A stretch of 64,000 nucleotides of DNA. It comes from Apophysomyces variabilis. Taxonomy: Eukaryota > Mucoromycota > Mucoromycetes > Mucorales > Mucoraceae. Positions within the stretch are counted from its first letter, which is position 1. Every line of letters begins with the position of its first letter. Positions 57,547 to 64,000 of this stretch are shown one piece after another. The translations under genes and the position numbers were made by a program. The stretch is taken from positions 124,001-188,000 of the forward strand of contig MZZL01000403.1 in the NCBI GenBank assembly GCA_002749535.1, written 5' to 3'. Under the pieces are notes generated by a model. The model worked only from the letters and a program-made list of their open reading frames with translations, searched no databases and was not told the origin of the DNA.

Positions 57547-59028
57547 CTATGATAATGCACCAAAGATATGTCTTGATGATTCCACCGAAAGTCCCGCCTT
57601 TGCTTTGCGCACGCCAGCAAATCCCCGGCGTTCTCGCTTCGTCATCATCATCTTCCAGTTTGCCTTCAAGTTGGACAATATCCGTTCTAGTTCTTCGTTA
57701 TGGTCCGGTGAAGACGCAAGAATCGATGTCATTTGAAGCATCTTCGCTGCAGTTGCTGCAGGATTTTGCGATGAACCAAAGTCCGTGAACAATTTGGTAA
57801 AGACATCTATGTTTGACTTGAGTTTTGCCTTTCTTATAGTCAATCTGTTTCTAACCCTCCAATCGTTTAGTTTGCAACAATATGACATTGTCTCGGAAGC
57901 TTCTCAGAGCTAAATTGCGCATATTCCACATTTCCGCTTCCTCTGCACTCCGGTAACGTACATCGGTACGCAGTGGTAGAAAAACAGCTTCAAAGTAAGG
58001 CAAGGCATAGGTAAAGAAAAAAGACCATTGCTCAACAAGTCTGTCCAGCAACTTCTCGTCGGTGACACCAAGCATTTTTGAGTTCAATGTAAACATGCCA
58101 TCACGTAAGAGAGCTTCAATATCATGATACAGCTGGGGTGAAATCGGGTCTGTCAAACATCGTCTATTACCATGGCTTAGCTCATGACAAACACTTTTTT
58201 TCTTTTCGGTTCTAATGTTTCGTACCGTAGAAGTTCATTTAGGTCTTCAATTGAACCTTGGACCCCTTCTCCATTAAATAGTGGCAGAACGCAAACGCAT
58301 AAGGTTTGCCAAACGTCACCCTGGGTATTTTGTGCAGTAGATGCCATAGAAGAAAGTGTCAGACTGCTCATACTTCCTTGGCGATGGTAAGGATAAGGAG
58401 CCGAAGATGGGACAGACATGGGTTGAAACGACGTGGTACTGACTGCATTTCCGGGGTTAGCAAAGTAAAACCCTGTAGGATTTCCAGTAGCGCCGGGAGA
58501 AGAAGGTGATGTCATGAAGACGTCATGCAAGTTCGATCTTTCCATGTTGCTTGTAATGGACTTTGCATCCAAAGCGTTTAATGACTTGTGAAGACTTGGA
58601 GAGGTGATAGGCGAAGTAGGACGTTGAGGTGAAGTATAAGTTCCCTGAGAAGTGCCAGTGCTGTGTGAAGATAGTGTGCGATCGAGACTTATTGAGCTTG
58701 GTTGACCTCCAAATGATGCTTGTCGAACAGGTGGTGACCGCATGCTATGTCGTTTAGTTTGACTCCCTCCGCCACCAGGTGGGTTTTGCATTGTGGGTGT
58801 TGAAGCAGAAACAGATCGTGTTGGTGTTGGCAACTGTGAATCCTGTGCATTGGCTGATGTAGGGCTTGTGCTAGGGAATGTCACAGACGTTGGTGTAGCG
58901 CGATCGAAGTAATTTGATGATGCAGATGAATGAGAAGAGGATGACATATATTCCGGTAGTCTGGTCGGTGAAGTTGTCGGCACTCCGTCTATGATATGCT
59001 GGGATGTTGTATTCTGTGGGTATGACAT
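57547..59028 (-). CDS. TORC2 subunit HbrB/Bit61-like (PRR5/Protor family)
   Basis: Exons 58226-59028, 57856-58163 and 57547-57806 give 456 aa. The first 210 residues are Ser/Thr/Pro-rich and disordered, with many possible phosphorylation sites. The HbrB domain follows: VCVLPLFNGEGVQGSIEDLN, a splice, LYHDIEALLRDGMFTLNSK, LLDRLVEQWSFFFTYALPY with FEAVFLPL, and NLALRSFRDNVILL. The end has AAKMLQMTSILASS and a basic ERRGFAGVRKAK segment. HbrB/Bit61/PRR5 proteins are accessory subunits of TOR complex 2, controlling actin and plasma-membrane homeostasis. Two introns (58164-58225 and 57807-57855) were placed to keep the domain continuous. Confidence 0.93.
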
Positions 59029-60083
59029 AACGACAATAACTAACAATGAAAGGGGGATTTGTGCGAGTGCAACGGATGCTTAAAACTCGCAAGCCTTCTA
59101 ACTCCGCATCTCCTGAATGCCTGAAGCAAAATGCTCAGGAGATGCAGGGCATACGAAAAGCGAATAATTGTCCATACGAATCAGAGAAGCGTTACAGATT
59201 CCTTTAACCACAACTCATCGGTTCATAAAATAGGCAGCTTTCGTATATCTTTAAAGTCACCGATAGGTAATGAGCCAATCTTGCGCATTAGTTAATCACT
59301 GCTAACTTTTCAAAACAGAAAGCTTCTTTATCGCGTTATAATGGAACCATGAGTATTCCAAATAGACCCTTCAAGACACCCACTAAACCCATGTCTCTAT
59401 TAAAACGCCCTTGAACCATTTTGCTCGTATGATCCACCGTACTTCCTTTTACGTTGTTCCCAGTTGCGTTCACCCGTTAATGAGCTTTCTGATTACCGTA
59501 TTGTTTTAGGAAATCTGCCTTGGAAATTATAACCTTCTATACACTGAAACATATGATAAGTCCAAGGTGTCTTTTACTAGTTTATATGATACCTTTCGGT
59601 AAATCACCTATGTAGCCATCCAACCTAATTATGTGAACTATACTTTTCTAGCTTTAAAGCTCGTTTGTTAATGGCTGTTTTCCGCAATCTGTTATTCTGT
59701 ATGTTAATGGTTTCTTTTTGAACTTTGTGACACTATATTTTATCATATCCCACAGGAAGAAATAGGCTAATGATGGATGTTGATTTAACTTAGATCTTTA
59801 CTGTCGGAAGATAATCTGTGGAGATGGGTCAACTGTTATCGCTATTTTTGTTGTGTAACCGACTGGCAAACAAGCACCAAGATGTTTTAAGGTTCCGAGC
59901 ACGTATCCGTTATTCTATTGGCTAACTTTCTGGGAAACTCAGTATCTCTCCCCACAGTCAGCTTCTCTGTGGCACCAATCAGGGTGAAATTTTTTTTCCG
60001 TTTGTAACCGGGCTTTCCAGGCTTTTTTCCACGACTCTTTTCTCTCTTTCACGTTTGTTCCTGTTGGATCGCCATTCAGTACC
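59029..60083. other. Divergent intergenic region HbrB / alanine aminotransferase
   Basis: About 1.05 kb between divergent start codons, with pyrimidine-rich sequence just before the aminotransferase start (60000-60060). A small perfect inverted repeat, CTCCTGA..TCAGGAG, lies at about 59110-59142. No gene recognised. Confidence 0.45.
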
Positions 60084-61849
<1,766 letters not shown>

Positions 61850-62446
61850 AAGCTATAATTTTCAATATCTTTCTGTTTCATCCACTTATATCAAACCTTT
61901 CCTACGCAGGGACACTCAGTTCTCGCCATCAATTCTTCTTTTTTGGTTTTTGCAGGATTGGGCAACTAGTAATTTGCATCAAGATAGAGACATTTTTTCA
62001 AAGATAAATAGTATTCCAAACGCATGCTAATTATCTGAGACCTTTATGTGGCTGGAAGCTAATAGATAGTATAAGTAGCGAACATTTTCAGTTGTGTTCG
62101 CTATTGCATCCAGTAACTAGTAGTACAAGTCTTGCATCTCAAATGTGAAAGCGACTTTGACTAATTCCTTTTCCCCCGACAATCGAATAACGGTAGATCA
62201 TGGCAGAGATGGACCGAAATAAATTATTTAACTGTCGCGAAGAATTTTATTTGCTCCTCCGTTCTACGTGAATACATCACGATAAATATGTCTTGCTCTT
62301 TGATCGCCTTGTCCCCGTTGTATGTTAATGCCATCAGGCAACACGGACAGGGTTTCGGGGTTACAAAACGCGACCTGAAAATCGCGTAGGCGCGCGTTAG
62401 TAACTCGTTTTTTCGCCCCTTCACGTTTTGTTGCCTTACACGGGAA
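61850..62446. other. Intergenic, SCC3 promoter
   Basis: About 600 bp. A minus-strand frame overlapping 62224-62469 has no recognisable domain and overlaps the SCC3 start, so it is not called. Confidence 0.4.
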
Positions 62447-64000
62447 ATGGCAAAGTCAAAGAAATCCAATATAGCGTCAACAGCACAGGTGCGAATTAAA
62501 TTAGTTCATTTAAAATACTTTTAACTGACGATCCTTGGACGTCAAACTGAACAGAAATCGAATGACAACCCCTCAGTGAGAAGGTCGAATCGCCCCAAGA
62601 CAGTTCCAGAATTATTTATGAACCAAAAACAGTTTGCTACTACTGGTGAGATTCAATAGTGATGCATCTATGCAATCGAGTTTAAAAAAGACGAAACACT
62701 TGTTCCCTTTAATTAAACTGATTATCTGAATTTTATCTTCGTCAGCAATACGGAAAAACACAGAGAAAGTAGAACACAGTTCCGATGAGGATGACGAGGA
62801 ACATGACGAACTTGATCCCGACGATTCGGATGCTAGTAGCGAAGCAGATTCTGATGACGAAAGTATCGATTACAATGCGCAACAGTCAGCTCGTAAAAAA
62901 CGGACAGCAAAAAACGCGAAAAGTAAAAGTTCTAGAGCTACGAGCGGACGGAAAAAGGCAACCATTGCAGATACGACTTTGACAGATACCAGCCAGTTAC
63001 TTGAACAGGTATCAGTGGACTTGCAGGGGGATCCGAGCCTTTACGGTGAGCAGCGACAATAGCGACCAATTGCTGTTCTGATCCAGCTTCAATAGATCAG
63101 CTGTCAGGCGACGATGTTACCGCGCATGATGTAGTAACAAAATGGGTGACGAAGTACAAAGTAGACAAGATGCTTGCTGTGCGAAACCTTATCAATTTTG
63201 TTATTCGGGTATAGAAGCGAATTTCACAACATCAATGGACGAAGTTATTTATTGTATCATAGAGTGCTGGATGTATGATGGCTGTGACAGCGGACGCATT
63301 TGCTAACGAAGATACGGCCGTTGAAGCTCTGCAAGAGCTTCAAGACGAGTTAGCAAAAGTACGTATGAGTCATAATAACCGCGATTGTTAACGGCCAAAA
63401 ATCTAGCTTCCTCATCATGAATATCCTATCATTTCAAGATCCAAGAAGGACAAGGTTTTAAAGCGAAATTTGTTGAATTTCTTTCAGTCCTTAATCGATC
63501 AGTGCCAACATGAAGAAATTTATGACGGCACCTTGATTGAAACTCTGCAGAGTTGGTTGACAACAATGTCAAGGTAATTATATCTCATGGTTAGTGGTAG
63601 AAACTTAGTCTGTAATTATAGCTGCCTTTACCGACCTTTCCGGCATACATCGAGTATCATTGCTTTAAAGATCATGAGCTCTTTATGTATCATAGCAGAG
63701 AAAGTGAAAGACGAGCTGTCTATTGCCACCCGACAACTTGCGACGGAAAAGCGAAAAAGCGGTCGTTCAAAAAATGCAAGCAAGCTACGATTACTGCAGC
63801 AGCGATCCAGCACATTACAACGTAAACGACAAGACCTAGACGAGTTTTTGAAAGACTTCTTTGACAGGTGACTCCTGGTATGACTATGTGTAGGTGTACT
63901 TAATCTTGTTATAAGCATTTTTGTCCATCGTTCCCGGGATATCGAGTCGATTATTAGGGTTGAGTGTATCAAGGATTTATGTACCTGGATGCAGTACTAT
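62447..64000 (+). CDS. SCC3: Cohesin subunit SCC3/STAG (SA), 5' part, runs off window end
   Basis: Exons 62447-62488, 62555-62645, 62746-63045, 63087-63208, 63263-63358, 63407-63573, 63622-63867 and 63916-64000 (continuing) keep one frame. The N-terminus is basic (MAKSKKSNIAS), then an acidic region (SSDEDDEEHDELDPDDSD) and an AT-hook-like basic stretch (TSGRKKAT). STAG features follow: VDKMLAVRNLINFVIRSAGC, EALQELQDEL, YPIISRSKKDKVLKRNLLNF, then FRHTSSIIALKIMSSLC with a coiled coil (ATRQLATEKRK to LDEFLKDFFDR), and RDIESIIRVECIKDLCTWM. In the family these are the STAG domain and the start of the HEAT repeats that bind the kleisin Scc1 and DNA. The ATG at 62447 opens the frame with a 42-nt first exon. 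Confidence 0.94.

Noticed and set aside
62224..62469. 81-codon minus-strand frame overlapping the SCC3 start
   Set aside because: Overlaps the SCC3 first exon on the opposite strand and has no recognisable domain.

Overview
The window is nuclear DNA of a filamentous fungus, most likely an early-diverging Mucoromycota (Mucorales-like) genome. It is AT-leaning, genes are split by many short GT..AG introns (mostly 45-110 nt), and neighbouring genes are functionally unrelated. The gene set is fungal: Zn(II)2Cys6 regulator, SRF/Mcm1-type MADS box, HbrB TORC2 subunit, Trm3, i-AAA adaptor-like TPR protein. There are also Tc1/mariner-type transposase remnants. Gene models were spliced by hand from splice sites, reading phase and family motifs; every multi-exon model described as complete closes in frame.

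Left part (1-21.5 kb): a 5'-partial low-complexity protein (-), a membrane-anchored beta-secretase-like aspartyl protease (+), mitochondrial-type omega-amidase NIT2 (+), a TM/ZZ-finger/EF-hand protein (-), an F-box protein (+), a GPALPP1/DUF3752 protein (+), a TLC-domain membrane protein (-), a decayed UBC13 pseudogene (-) and a mitochondrial TPR protein (-), separated by long gene-poor stretches.

Centre (21.5-37.2 kb): no intact conserved gene. It is dominated by an inverted repeat with two arms of about 3,820 bp (21535-25354 and 28845-32664) that are identical wherever compared, around a 3,490-bp spacer. Both arms carry the same broken Tc1/mariner-like transposase; the spacer and the region after the right arm hold decayed coding remnants. 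This is the most unusual structure in the window.

Right part (37.2-64 kb): dense conserved housekeeping genes: TRM3/TARBP1 2'-O-methyltransferase (+), THOC7 (-), COG8 (-), peroxisomal ABCD transporter (-), ALE1-type MBOAT lysophospholipid acyltransferase (+), MADS-box factor (-), Zn2Cys6 factor (-), HbrB/Bit61 (-), alanine aminotransferase (+) and the 5' part of cohesin SCC3/STAG (+, runs off the end). No rRNA, tRNA or CRISPR array was recognised.
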